DNA of 64,000 bases from Spirometra erinaceieuropaei (taxonomy: Eukaryota > Platyhelminthes > Cestoda > Diphyllobothriidea > Diphyllobothriidae): NCBI GenBank assembly GCA_902702965.1, contig CACRXP010000092.1, forward strand, positions 806,387-870,386. Reading direction: 5' to 3'. This document shows positions 11,691-23,769 of this stretch, piece after piece; the stretch's first letter is position 1, and every line of letters begins with the position of its first letter. Both the position numbers and the translations under genes were made by a program. Below the pieces are notes generated by a model. That model was not told the origin of the DNA. It saw only the letters and a list, made by a program, of their open reading frames with translations, and searched no databases.

Positions 11691-12159
11691 AGCAGTTTTG
11701 GACCTTCCTTGTCTAAATGATTACCTGATTTTTTTGACCGCTTCCCCCATGATGCTTACGAAGATCCCAGTAACAGCACTGTGGGTGGTTGATAAATTGT
11801 GCGAGTGTTCCCTTACGATTGTTATTCGAGGATCTGCAAGTAAAATAAGAAGACTGAGCGAGGGATGACCAGACGCTGCAAGTTCATGGACGATAACAAT
11901 ACAGACCTCTTGCAGCGAAACTTGGCTGCACGAGTTCGCGAACAAACAGCGATCTGTGACGCAGCATTGAAGATACACTTCCGCAAGCTGCCTGACCCAA
12001 CGTTTTCCGACACCGAAAAAAGCTGTAAAACAACCTGTCCTCAAAGGAACAACTGATGAAGCCACAAATGCAGCTGTTACGCCATGGAACCTCATTTGAG
12101 TCAACTGATATGAAATCTGCCAGTATAAAAATAGCAATAATGTTTGTATTTGCCCAAAT

Positions 12160-13080
12160 GGGGACGACAGACGAGGGGAGGGCCTTGAAGAAGGAGACAC
12201 AATCGCTGAGACAAGAGATTTATTACCCCAACGTTTCGGATTCCTGTTAGAACCCATCATCAGAGACAAAAGTAGATACGGGGGTCCATGCGCAAGGGGC
12301 TGAAATATTTGTCCGCAACTGCACCAGATTCGATAAACGACTCCCGACGTTCCTTGCCGTGGCAGTGGGTCTTTCAGGCGTCAGTTAATGAAACCGGAAA
12401 ACCCACTGCCACGGCAAGAAAGGTTTTGGGCCGTTTATCGGATCAGTGCAGGTGTCGACAAAACAACTACGTCATAGGAACCGGAAGAGAGCTCCAAATG
12501 CGAATGGCCGAACACGCTGCAGCGGTGCGGTGAAATGACTCCAGCTCTCAAGTTGCGGCTCATTCGACGAGATCCGGCCACACATTCAAATTTGACGAGA
12601 ACGAAATTCTCGCTAGAGTTGACAACCGCGTGAGCCGGGAGCTGCTTGAGTCCATTAAAAAGTGCAATGACCACCCCTTTCCATACTCGGTGCTGAGACT
12701 TCGTCTAGGCGGTGTAATCGGCCAAGCGGGAAGCGCACAGGTGAACAGTGTTCCCAACGCCAGGTGGTCGAGCGATCATCACACCAACATCCAACACACG
12801 TGATGTAATTGCAGCAATTAACGACGCAAATGTCGGCCAGAAAACATTCAGCACACCAAGTGCAACGATCCCTGATAGGGGGAGGGGGTGGGGGGAAGGT
12901 GAGCCGTGAATATTCATAGGTGTGCGGTAGCATGGCGAATGCATTCTATAAATACTGCAGCCCCTTTTGTATGAACGACCCGTATCTGCTTTCGTCTCTG
13001 ATGCTAGGTTCGAGCCAGGTTAAGGAAGGTCTTGTCGCAACGACAGTGTCTCCGTCTTCAAGACTGCTTCCTGGGACTCG
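12160..13080 (+). pseudogene. PLE-B remnant with GIY-YIG fragment
   Basis: Plus-strand frames carry C-R-C-R-Q-N-N-Y-V-I-G-T-G-R-E-L and R-M-A-E-H-A-A-A-V-R (near 12455-12535). After a frame change comes S-G-H-T-F-K-F-D-E-N-E-I-L-A-R, N-R-V-S-R-E-L-L-E-S and Y-S-V-L-R-L-R-L (to ~12720). This is the PLE GIY-YIG core (NYVxxTGR..R..EH) and C-terminal tail. An HHR-like terminus in inverted orientation caps the 5' side (12219-12263 minus), and a decayed one lies at 12998 plus. A perfect 18-bp inverted repeat (12353-12370 / 12401-12418) precedes the nuclease region. No RT is present and frameshifts are evident. The long minus-strand frame 11721-12269 runs through the inverted terminus and is probably not a gene. 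Confidence 0.8.
12219..12263 (-). ncRNA. PLE-B hammerhead-like motif, core intact
   Basis: Minus strand reads CUGAUGA, U, then stem II GGGUUC/GAAUCC with loop UAACAG, then GAAAC. All conserved core bases on both sides of stem II are present. The extra U before stem II and an unclear stem III are atypical of minimal HHRs but constant in this family. Confidence 0.55.
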
Positions 13081-13464
13081 TCTCTTCGCTTCATTTGACG
13101 ACAATTTTCCCAGGATTTGGGCGTCTAGAATATCGAATTGCTCTCACAAAGCAGACATGATAAGATGTAGAATCACATTGAGCACGTCTAAATGCTCCAA
13201 TGGGGTAGCTTCTGTCCGAAAATTCACTTCATGTTCGACAGAGCAATATGTGAGCAGGTGAAAGCCATAAACATGGATCCAGTGATTTCCAGATTCGGAA
13301 CCAAGTTAGAGTCGTTGGTACCAACAATCACAGCCTGAAACTCTGAACCCGGCATCTGAGTGATCCCTTTCGTTTTAATGAAGCTGAATGAGATGTTGAA
13401 ATTTAAAGAACATCTGGGCATTGTCTCTTTAAACATAAAATTCCCGAAGAATAAAGAGTGAAAA

Positions 13465-13820
13465 TTTGACCATCGTTTCCGACGATGCCTGCCGTCTGCC
13501 CCACAGCATAGTTGGCGCAGGGACTGTGACTTGAGCGTGAATTACTTTATGGTGACGGTAGACTTATGCTACATCAACCGCACTCTCATCTTCTCACCCA
13601 CCTGGAGCCGGTGTCAAAACAAGGTCAGGAAGACCGGAAGCATGATCGGACACAGGTAGCTGACGCGGCATGAACCTCGTCTAGGCGCGTCACAAAACCC
13701 ACGTATGGCACTTGTTATAACTGCGCAGTCCTATAACGCGCATTGGATCATGATCGGACCTCCATGCTGGCCCAGCGCAACTCCCGCCTGACCCACAGAA
13801 GGACGGGCACATGTAGGTGA
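13465..13820 (+). repeat. Family C repeat copy 2
   Basis: Ordered blocks 'gtttccgacgatgcc', 'gcgtgaattactt', 'gtagacttatgct' and 'ccggtgtcaa', followed by the distal segment with 'ctggcccagcgcaa'. Moderately diverged from the 23770 copy. Confidence 0.65.
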
Positions 13821-14869
13821 TCCTGATTGATGTCTTCACCAGTCGCAACGATTGGGATAACAAAAAACCAAGGTGTTTGGGCAGGTAATGAGTACCTGAG
13901 TTTCAACGGCAACCACCCAGTCAATCACGTGAGGTTGCCCTTTCGGTTTGCTGAGACGTGTTGCTGTGACGCAGGGCCTGTGAATTACAGTTACAGTTAG
14001 TGACCTAACTCATGGAATGTGTCGAAATTTACGAATGATTGCCAATCACCCGCAAACCGACATCATTTCATGTGTCCAATGCCAATGTTAATTGAGTACA
14101 AGTTTGAAAGAATTAAAAACATAAAAGACATTTTAAAGGCAGTCTTGCGTCGTTTAAAAATGCGGATTTATTTTGAAAAGCGCAAAATCCCGAAAACTTC
14201 AGAAATGGCTCTAATTTAGTAAACTTTGTTTTCCTATGTGTAGAATGTATTCTCATGCCAAAAACGTAGTAAATATGAAGATTGACGTAAAATGACGTCT
14301 CTTAATAGTGTTATAGCGAAGTTTACGTCTAAATATCTTTTAATAAATAGTGGGATTTCATATATAGCGGTTTGTCAACTGCCTACATTTTGAGTTTAGA
14401 TTCCAAAATAGTTTTCCAGTGATTCGTGTTATTTTTTGATTGTTTGAAGTAAATGAGATGGTTTCCAACAAGAGAAGCTGGAATTTGCTTGAATTCACCG
14501 ATGGGCACGTCGTAGGAACAAGTGTTTTCATATGGTGGCATGTCATGAGGCCGGCCGGCGCCTAGTAAATTTAAATAGAACTGACATACGTGATCGTAAA
14601 CATACCATTTTGTGTTTATAGAGAGAACACGTAGCATAGCATAGGAAATTGCCCGAATATATTCCGACGTCCATTTTCGTTTAAATTTACTGATATTTTA
14701 CTTGATATAATTACGCAAACACAATTTCTGCACAAAAAGGACATTTCACTGAGGGATGTGAAGGAGCAAACAAAATGCTCAACGTTAAAGGCGTCCAGAA
14801 ATTCTCTCATCAGTTTCCGTTATCAGATTTCATGAGATAGGTCACGTACTGTACTTCGACAGTACGCGA
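13821..14869. other. Intronic, unassigned
   Basis: AT-rich; no recognised gene or repeat. Confidence 0.5.
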
Positions 14870-15300
14870 ATGGCCACGCGGACTATACGAAAACGAGATG
14901 GGAGGCTTACGCGAGCCAGAGAAAAATTTTTGAGTACTCAAAAGCCAAAAACCGGCTCAATCGTATTTGGAGTTGCAAACAGACCGGAAGCAACCAACAG
15001 GCCCGGCGTTCTGAGGCCGAAACACCCGCAGTCACTGCACGAAACCTCAGCGGTTGTTTTCTCCTATCTGGCGCAGTTAGGAGGAAAGTAACCATGTCGG
15101 AGAAACGGAAAAGTTACTACAAACGCGGATGGTTGAAAATCCATCGGTAGCGAGAGAAAATGACGCTTGCATCGAGGTTGCTGCTAGTTCTACGTGAGCC
15201 GATCTTACTATCAAGACTCTGGGGACCGAGAACCTCGTCCAGGACGGGAGAGTGGGTTGACAGCTACTCCGGCGCGCAAGTACCAAACACAATGGTTCCC
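14870..15300 (+). pseudogene. PLE-B remnant (pre-nuclease linker and GIY-YIG part)
   Basis: One frame reads F-G-V-A-N-R-P-E-A-T-N-R-P and L-R-P-K-H-P-Q-S-L-H-E-T-S-A-V-V (about 14970-15060), the conserved PLE stretch just before the endonuclease. Another frame then gives R-M-V-E-N-P-S-V-A-R-E-N-D-A-C-I-E-V-A-A-S (about 15120-15190). Several stops and frameshifts are present. No RT and no clear hammerhead terminus were seen. Calling it the same lineage as 57.7 kb is based on the shared R-P-E-A and R-P-K motifs. Confidence 0.65.
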
Positions 15301-18196
15301 GCCTTCCGATTCAGTGGTGAAATTGTACTTGTTTAGGAGCGGATGACTGAACACCACTCCCTATGACGGTACTGGGGTAGACTGGTGATTTAATTGTTAT
15401 TATGCTAATGGCCAACGTCGGAGATGAACTCGTGCAAATTAGTGATTAAGATGCCGGTCAATAAGGAGCCATTGTGGCACTATGAATTTGGAAGCTGCCG
15501 AGTGTAATGAATGTGCGATTGCGTGGCAAACGTATTCTTTAAATACCACACGCTCTCAGCACCCGATACCGCTGTCCGTGGTAGTGTTGGACAATATATC
15601 CGAATGTGGACCCAGAACGTAGTGCTAATGGGGTTCGCTCTAGCCCTTGAGTCTTTATCTTCCCCACTGCTTTTTAAACATAATCTTTTTTGTTTCAGTT
15701 GACTGGTTAAACTGTTTCAGGCTTCTTCCCGGGGTTTGAGTATGATGAATTACTAGTAACATTAAGGAAAGATTTTTAATGCCAGCCTTATTTGAATTTC
15801 TGTGACAAAGTTCCTCACAAATGATTGCTCGTGGATATGTGACCATCCGCTATGTCTTCAAACTGGAACCCAAAATGAATGTCTGTTTTTTTCCATTTTT
15901 TGATCAGGCTAACCTAGTGAACCTGATTTCTCCAAAATTTCGACGTTTGCGATCGTCATTAACTAAATATAACCCCCGCACACGGTCACTGAATATGTTG
16001 TTAGCAGACAGACAGCGACCTCCACGTCCTATCGTACTTGCCAGTTAAGCTGACCGGATTGGAAAATAATAGACGCTGATAAATAAAATCAAGTCGACAT
16101 GTAACACTTGGAGGCACCTGGGATAGCGCCACTCACCAAACAGCTTAAATATAACCTGAATCGAGGCCTGTTTTATGACCACGCCAGTCTCATTTTCCGT
16201 TGCATTGTTCTTGCTGAAGAACTAAAAGGCAAAATTTTTATGACAAAGAAAGCAGTCTACCCCTCATCACCTATATAAATTTGTCAGCCTATTTTATTTT
16301 GAATGAAACGATTTCATCATTCTTGAAGATAGTCAATCAAAACAGTAGCGCAATTAGGAAATCCGGTCCTTCGATTGACTGGCACTGTTTTGAAACAATT
16401 TATAACCTTATAAGATGAGCACGACGTCATTCGCCTAAATAATTAATTTCTGTGTCAGTATCAAATCAGCATAAATTTACTCAGTAGGAAACGTTGTTTT
16501 GATTATCAAGGTAGAATTAAATACATGGATAAGGAAGAAGAAGACTAGACAGGCATAAGAACCGAACCGGACTTTCGAACTCGTGAAGGAGTCCATCAGC
16601 AGAGAAAACAACAACAACAATAACCACAAAATAAGCGCAGAAAGGAAGAGAAAATGTGACATTTGTCAGTTCTACCGTCACCAGCGATGTCACGCAGTGG
16701 AAGCGGCATCAGTGACTTATGTGTCGATCGACTTGTAGACAGACAGTCTACGCGTGCCACACACGGCCTAGTTCCCGTGGAATGTACTAGACTTTCATGA
16801 GGGCAACTTGGACCTCATCAGCGAGAGTACCACAGGGGCCACATTAAGAAGGAGACATCCGGGCTGAAGCAATACTGAGCACGAGAAACTAGCTACCCTG
16901 TCATTCGTCAACCCTTCAAGCCATAGTCGTAGCGCACTGTGAATCGGAATTTTCATAGTGAGAAATGCGCTGATGTGCTCTGAGGGGATGGATTCTCCAG
17001 TCATTCTCTCCCTCGCTCATCCCTCTTTTCCTTGCGTCTGTCAACTATCCGAATCTGTCAGCGATCTCGTGCGGAGATTGGACGCAGTGACTGACAGAGC
17101 TAGACGGCCCTTCCGCGTGTGCCCGCGCCAACATTGACTGGAAGAAAATATCACCAGCAGATCAAATATATCAGAATGCGAACAGAAGACGTGACGATTG
17201 CCTACGAGCCACTGCCGTTCTCATGGGTTATTTGACCTATCGAATAAGGCTTCTTTACTAGTAGCAGTGTTTCTGCGGCCTTTATCAAAGTTTTACAAGC
17301 TTTGATGTTTCACGAAGAAAGAATAAAAGACAGTTTTGATTTTTCAGTTTATTCTCGACTTTATATTATTTTATTGCCGCTTAGCATATCAACTGCATTT
17401 ATCAGTCTACATGGACATGATTAAATAGGCCGTCTCTTTTTTTTGCACAAAATTCTGCAGAATCTCTTTGAACTCGCTTGCCTAAGAAATTGGCCGTGCG
17501 TACTTGACGTGGTCTGGTATAGATGTAGTAGAAATCTGAATATGCGTGGCACCCGTAGACGGACCGTTTGGCTCGTATTTGATTTCATCCCCCGTCGGTT
17601 TAACTCGGACAATCTACTACTCCCTGGGAGTAAAAGACAGGCTAACTCGCGGGACGAGTTGATCGAGCTGCGCCGCGTCCGAACATGAGTATGAAACGCC
17701 TTGGACGTTGAATTTCATGCCTCATCAGTCACTGCATCCAGTTTAATCACTCGACAGACTCGGACACTCCACTGAGGCATGGGAGACAGAGAGAAAATGA
17801 GGCCGACACCGGCAGATGAACGCATCCCGCAATACGATAAATCTGATGAGCTCGAATCTACTGAGATGAGCTAAAACTCGTGGCTAAGAAGGTTGACAAC
17901 TGAGAGGACAGGGTGTTAGACTGTAATGGCTTCCTTTTAATATCGTCCTTACGTCATCCCTGCACGTGCTAGATTCCAGTCCACCGAGTAAATGCAACGT
18001 GGTACACATGAAGTGGGAATTAGATCGTGTGCAGTACGCCTAGACGAACTGTCTGGCCTTGCCACCCACTATGGTCGCCTTGACATTGTCTTGGAATCGG
18101 TGGGAGTGGGTAGAGTGAGTGAACCAGATGAATGGGCCCATCCCATGAGGCATGCGGCGGAAGGAATTGCTTATGACCGATTGTTGCCTACTTTAA
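15301..18196. other. Intronic, unassigned
   Basis: About 2.9 kb with no repeat family shared elsewhere in the window and no exon I recognise. There is a short AAC-rich tract near 16608. The open frames here (up to ~93 codons) look accidental; the largest, 17992-18273, runs into the next MITE. Confidence 0.5.
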
Positions 18197-19188
18197 CAGT
18201 AGATGGGCTAACTCATGAAATGCCAACCGAAATTCCGAAATGCGTTTTCGTTTTAAAAAGATTAATTATGTAGGGTTGTAAAACTAGACGGCCTGCAAAA
18301 TAATTCTATAATATTTCAATTACCTCAGGATGCCGGCTTTCGAATGAACTTCCTTCCGGCCGCATGCAAAACTACACTCTGTAAAACAATGGCTACTTAT
18401 GTAGCATGAATTTCCCTCATTGATTTTCGATGTCCCTAAAAGCCCAATTATATTTCATGGAAAGCATACATAAAAATATTCATTATTTTGCTCATTCGGT
18501 AGAAAATTGCGTCTTCATGCAAGGTTAGGCTCGAAGGAAGGGTACACTTCGGTTTTCGAAAACATTTCCGATTCCCGAATGATTTTTAACCCGCTCTACC
18601 AATACACTTGGATTCAGGGTTTGCAAACTACAAGCCGTATATTTTCCGCGTATAGAAGACCCCATATTTCTCCACGGTAATAAAGGGGGACCATATAAGA
18701 TTCGTAAAATTTAGCAGTGAATTGGATCCATATTGCTAACTTTACAGGCCACATTGGTAGATGCAGATAGATGACGATTTATAGACGGCCATTTCAAAGT
18801 ATTTAAAAGTCCCACAATTGAAAACGTTCTTAAAATCGAATTATATCCCTCCATCGAGTATAAAATTAGAAGGTGCAATTATCTGCCGAATGAGCAAAAT
18901 AATGAATATGTTTATGCATGTTTTCTATGAAATATAATAAGACTTTTAGGGACATCGAAAAACGGTGATGAAAATTCATGCTACTAAAGTAATCATATTT
19001 CACAGATTGTAGTTTTTGCATGCAGCCGCAAGGAAGTTCATTCCAAAGCCGGCATAATGAGGTAACTGAAATATTATAGAATTATTTTGCAGGCTGACGA
19101 ATTTTACAGCCCTACTTAATTAATCTTTTTGAAACGAAAACGCATTTCGGAATTTCGGTTGCCATTTTATGAGTTAACCCACCTTCTG
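18197..19188. mobile_element. Foldback MITE, 992 bp
   Basis: The left end is CAGTAGATGGGCTAACTCATG and the right end its inverse. The flanks are AA/TT rather than the usual TA. The arms are ~390 bp each around a ~200-bp loop. The right end lies 125 bp upstream of the exon at 19314. Confidence 0.9.
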
Positions 19189-19313
19189 TTGTTTCTCTCG
19201 CCTCAAGTGCCTCCCTCTTGCATCTGATACTGTTCAACAGTCGACTCGAGCCCGACATTCTTTCAACTGAGATTCGACTGGCGATGGCCTGGCCTTTTTT
19301 ATTCTTGTCTCAG

Positions 19314-19645
19314 GTCACCGGCAGGGAAACCATCGACTTCTACTTCAACAGTCGCAACTCCTGCAAAAACTTCTGGAAGAAGTGCCTGGAGCACCACGCC
19401 TTCTTTCGCTCCCGAGACGTGCACGGTGTGGCCGGCCAGGGCAGCGGCGGTCTGGGCAGCGCCTGGTCTGCACCCGCCACGCACCCCTACGCCTCACAAC
19501 CCCTCCTCCTGCAGCAGTCGGCACGGGCTCACTCCAGCAGGGAGGGCCTCAACAGTGCTGCGCCCTCTCCGAACACCCTAAATCGCAGCAACAGTCTCAC
19601 CAGCAGACGTGGACAAAACATCTTCAGTAAAGGCTCCTCCTACAG
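19314..19645 (+). CDS. FARP/FRMD7-like protein, end of FERM F3 lobe, long insert, start of FA motif
   Basis: The exon completes the F3 lobe: I-D-F-Y-F-N-S-R-N-S-C-K-N-F-W-K-K-C-L-E-H-H-A-F-F-R is the canonical C-terminal helix (vertebrate FARP/FRMD7 also end in H-x-F-F-R). About 70 Ser/Gly/Gln/Pro-rich residues follow, then I-F-S-K-G-S-S-Y-R, which begins the FERM-adjacent motif. Family members I recall have only about 13-15 residues between these two blocks, so the insert is unusual. The acceptor is a good pyrimidine tract ending CAG at 19311-19313. The donor is TACAG|GTAGGT at 19646. The exon starts in phase 0 and ends after two bases of an Arg codon that the next exon completes. It is flanked at close range by two foldback MITEs. 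It is more GC-rich than its surroundings. Confidence 0.93.
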
Positions 19646-19807
19646 GTAGGTCCTGCCAGCGCGACCTTCAGCTGCAGCTGTGACGGCTATTCGAGATTTG
19701 CATACACATAGCTAAAAGTCTGTGTAGTTCAGATCAGGACTACAAGTTGGTGTCTGGGAACTGTGAAGTTTTCCCCAAATTCTGGCCCAAAATAAACTGC
19801 CAATATA

Positions 19808-20759
19808 CAGTGAGTGACCGATCTCATGAAATGTTGACTGAAATCCGTAAATGCGTTTTCAACTAGGAAGGATTACTTAGGTGGGGTTGTAATATTGATT
19901 ATCTTGCGGTATAATCCTATATGTCAGACTCGGTAGGATGTCAGCTTTTGAATACACTGCTTTTCAAGCTCCTGCAGAAACCGTACTCGGTAAAAAAATG
20001 ACTACTTAAGTAGCACGGATTTTTCCCATTTATATTCCATGGTCTTGTAGATTCAATTATATTTTATAGAAACTAAAAACAAAAATATGCTTTTTTCAGT
20101 CAACTGATAGATAATTATATCCTTTTTGTACTCCATGCTCGAAGAAGGAATATAATTAGATTTTAAAAAGTTTTTCGATTGCGGAATAATTTGGAGCCTG
20201 ATCAGGTGTTGCACTAGCGTCTAGGAATTTCAGTCTACAGGGTGCATGCACTCCCCGAAAAGAGAATTGCATATTCATCTATGCCTTCAAAAAGGTATAA
20301 CGTTTAGTCCATAAACTTTTGCAATGGATGTGGAGCAGTGATAAACGAACAGGTGGACATCGCGCGGTCTTCGAAAATCTCATAATTAGAAATTGCTTAA
20401 ACCCTAATTATACTCTTTGTGTAAGCAAAAAATATAAAAATGATGTAATTATCTGTCGATCGACTGAAAGAAAGTTTATTTTTGTCCGTGGCTTCTATAA
20501 AATACATGTGATTTCTTAAGACCATCGAAAATCAATGGGACAAATCCATGCTACCTAAATAGTCATTTGTTTACCGAGCACGGTTTCTACAGGAGCTTGG
20601 AAAGTAGTGTATTTAAAAGCTGGCATCATGTCGAGTCGGGCATATTATAGGATTATGCTGCAAGATAATCAATATTACAACCCCACCTAAGTAATCCTTT
20701 CTAGTTGAAAAAGCATTTCAGGATTTCAGCCAGCATTTCATGAGATCGGCCACTCATTG
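19808..20759. mobile_element. Foldback MITE, 'CGATC' subfamily
   Basis: TA|CAGTGAGTGACCGATCTCAT on the left and the inverse ...CATTG|TA on the right (19806-19807, 20760-20761). It begins 162 bp after the exon donor at 19645. Mirror-image arms; no ORF of note. Confidence 0.9.
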
Positions 20760-20959
20760 TAAGTATGTGCATTGAAAAGGGGGAAAAAGGATAGATATTC
20801 CGCGTTTGCGAAAAAATGCCTCCATATTTCCCTCCCCTTTATTGTAAAGTCGCCTGGCCAACAAAATTTTAAGTCATTAGGATACAATCGTTTTGTTCAA
20901 ACATGGGCACATTCGCCCAACAAAATAGAAGTGAGAAGACACATATAAAATATGTATAT

Positions 20960-21403
20960 ATATACTGGTGGGGGGCGCTCACCGATCGTTCATACGGAAC
21001 TCACTCGTTCCGTTGTGCCTTAAGGTCTCTCTCTCGAGTCCAACCAGAAGCCGCACAGCGGCGCATGATACATAGGCAGAATGATATTACCGACAAAGAC
21101 AAGGGAGACTGGAATGGCCATTTCTGGCTTATTAGCCGTCGTCAGCCAGTCATACCCAAGCCCGAAGTGTGGAACACTCAAGCCTCGAACTCGCGGCCCG
21201 TTGGTTTAGAAGTCCACGCCTCTACACACCGGGCCACGAGCCCGTTGCCCTGTCGGTTTTCGATCGGGAATATACAATGGTAGGGGGCGCTCACCGATCG
21301 TTCATACGGAACTCACTCGTTCCGTTGTGCCTTAAGGGCTCTCTCTCGAGTCCAACCAGAAGCCGCACAGCGGCGCATGAAACATAGGCAGAATGATATT
21401 ACC
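20960..21403 (-). mobile_element. tRNA-derived SINE, full copy plus tandem partial copy (minus)
   Basis: On the minus strand the complete unit runs from 'gggctcgtggcccggtgtg' (A-box region) through 'gcgagttcgaggc' (B box), 'aagccagaaatggccattcc', 'ctctcgagtccaac' complement, to 'gatcggtgagcgcccccc'. A near-identical 3' portion is repeated at 21281-21400. High identity between the two units suggests a recent duplication. Its inner end abuts the MITE half at 21404. Confidence 0.88.
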
Positions 21404-21737
21404 GACTTAAAAAGCCACATTGGTTAATGCGGAGACAGGACGTTTTATGGACGGCCGTTCCATGGTATTAAAAAATCTCGCAATTAGAAACTTTTTAAAA
21501 GGGCATCGAAAATCAATGCGAAAAATGCAAACTAATTTAGTAGTCATTTTTTACAGAACATCGCTTTTGCATGCAATCGGAAAGACGTTCTTTGAAAACC
21601 GGCATCCAGCGGTAACTAAATTATTATAGAATTGTGCTGCATGATAATCAGTTCTTTACCCCTACTTAATAAATCTTTTCGAAACGAAAGAGCATTTCGG
21701 AATTTGATTGACATTTCATGAGTTAGCCCACCTACTG
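21404..21737. mobile_element. Foldback MITE, right half only
   Basis: Starts abruptly inside the loop ('gccacattggttaatgcgg') and ends at ...CACCTACTG|TA. The left half was replaced by the SINE pair. Confidence 0.8.
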
Positions 21738-21834
21738 TAATATAAGAGCGTCAGAAAACCACTTACCTAAGTCTAAGACGTTTTATCGAATGTTCTAAAT
21801 TTGCAAAAAATTTCTCTAGTGCAAATCAGAAGAA

Positions 21835-22520
21835 CATTTGGCGAGCATACGCGTGCTTTCGATAAATTCTTTTTGATCTACTATATTTTTATGGGAACGA
21901 TTTACAAATTACAACGTGTGAGCGAAAAGATAAATCGACTACGGGTCGTCATTTTACACAAGCGTTGTGTGTGAATAGGGGGGAAGGAGGAGGCAGCAAG
22001 TGGCGATGAGGGTCAGGTAGAACCGTGTCGCAGGGGAAGGGGAGGGGAAGGGGGCGCGGAGACATGCAAGTGGCTAATTGATCTTTGGCCACGGTAGACG
22101 CGGAGCGTTCAAGAAGTTCTTCTGCGCGCACAGGACCGGCCTCTGTAGCCCGATGGCAGTCGATTCAGCTGCTGCTGGCAGGCGCCGACCCAGTTGCTTA
22201 GGATAGTTAGGTACGACCTTGTAAATCACACGGAAGGCTTCTTTGGGATCCACACGATGCCCAGAATCAACCATGTGTGCTCTTAACGTCCCCTTCCTCA
22301 GTCATGCCGGCAAGTGTTCTCGTATTCCTGTGGAGAGGCGCCGACTCGAACGATCAATGTAGCCCGCATGCCCCTTCCCCTATTCACACACCCCGCTTCT
22401 ATGAAAAGACGAACTGTAGTCAATTTCTCTTAGGGCTCACGCGTTTTACTTTGTAACTCGTTCCCGAGGAGCCTTTATTGAAAGCATGCGTATGCTCGCC
22501 AAATGCTCTCCTGATTTCAT
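21835..22520 (-). pseudogene. PLE-A remnant, foldback copy
   Basis: On the minus strand a frame reads G-Y-I-D-R-S-S-R-R-L, then I-R-E-H-L-P-A, a stop, then after a shift H-M-V-D-S-G-H-R-V-D-P-K-E-A-F-R-V-I-Y-K-V and the tail L-C-A-Q-K-N-F. This is the GIY-YIG nuclease of the PLE-A lineage, complete in the copy at 34194. The final Gly of Y-I-G is Asp here and the frame is broken, so it is inactive. HHR-like 3' termini flank it in opposite orientation: about 21850-21900 minus (right half intact, left half decayed) and about 22465-22505 plus. No RT is present. Confidence 0.8.
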
Positions 22521-23769
22521 TGGATGTTACATATCAGAATATATAATTTTAGGGAGGAGGGAGACTGAATCACAAAGTCATTGTTTGACTAGCAGAGTTA
22601 ATTCGCAGAGAGTCTTGGGAACCCAGAACTGTTTCCCCTACCTCCGAAACAGCCAGACGAAAACTATGTTTAGGTAAACGATTAAATGTGCCCTCCCGGA
22701 CAGAGGCTTAGTCTACAGAGTACATTTCAAAGTGGCGAATCCCATGAACTGGACGGTTGGACGCTCACAGTTCAGGTATTCTCGGCCTGCCGATGGCGCC
22801 TGACAGACGATAAGCGGACCAAATTTAGAAAAAAATTAGCATTCCGTCCAAAAGAGAGTGTTACATATTCATAAAAGATGTCTTGCCTTGTACATCTTAT
22901 AGGAATGCAGTCTGGATATTAAGCATAATTCTAGGATATCAGCGAAACATGCCAGTTTTAGTAACCTACAGAAACTATTTTGTGAAAGCTCCACTAACGA
23001 TCTAAGGAACTGATGTAAAGCTCCACATAGTTTTGTGTTGGACTGAATTGCTTGTGCCCCACTGTCTTGCACTGTTCCTACAATCCGTACGGGAAACTTT
23101 TAGCGGAGAGTTTTGTTCATTCACTGGTTTCCCCTCCTACCTTTAACTACTCGCCTTTTGTCTCCTTACTTGTCAAAAAATATTAGTTTCCGCGTACTTG
23201 GACGCACGAGGAACTCTGTTGCACTGTCTCTCACTCTCTTTTCTCCCCGGACGCCCACGTGATGATGTCATGAGGTTAGGCAAAGCGCTTACCTTAGCGT
23301 GAAAGACCATAGTTCGGCCTCAAGCCGACTTACCACAGCACGATCAAGGCATTCTTCTAGTTCCGTGCACCAGGTAGCCTTCTCGGAGGAGGACGTGGTC
23401 ACATCCAAGGCCGCTTAGAGGCAGGCTTGTTTTATCTAACAGGCAGGAAACTCCGAGACTTGTTTTCGTCTTGAATAATGGCACAGTTGTTCTTTGTTTG
23501 CGGCTTCTGATAGGAAGCGTTGACTTCCGGTCGCCAAGTCATTATCCCCACAAGCAGTCGTAGTTCAAATCTTGGGAAAAGATTAGCGTCATCTTTTTTA
23601 ATTTGTTTCTCCTTCAAATCCGTGTCTGTATTATTCACCAATTCTACACCTTCATGGGAAGTGCATTCGCTCAATAAAAGTGGTGATTCGCAATTGAAAT
23701 GCGCGCTACATAAGAACTGCATGACAAGGAGCCTTGATGCTAGAACTACGCACACACACACTCGCGACA
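22521..23769. other. Intronic, unassigned
   Basis: No recognised exon or shared repeat. Confidence 0.5.

Noticed and set aside
11721..12269. 182-codon minus-strand open frame
   Set aside because: It starts inside the inverted PLE-B hammerhead terminus and shows no recognised motif; overlapping frames on the other strand are equally open.
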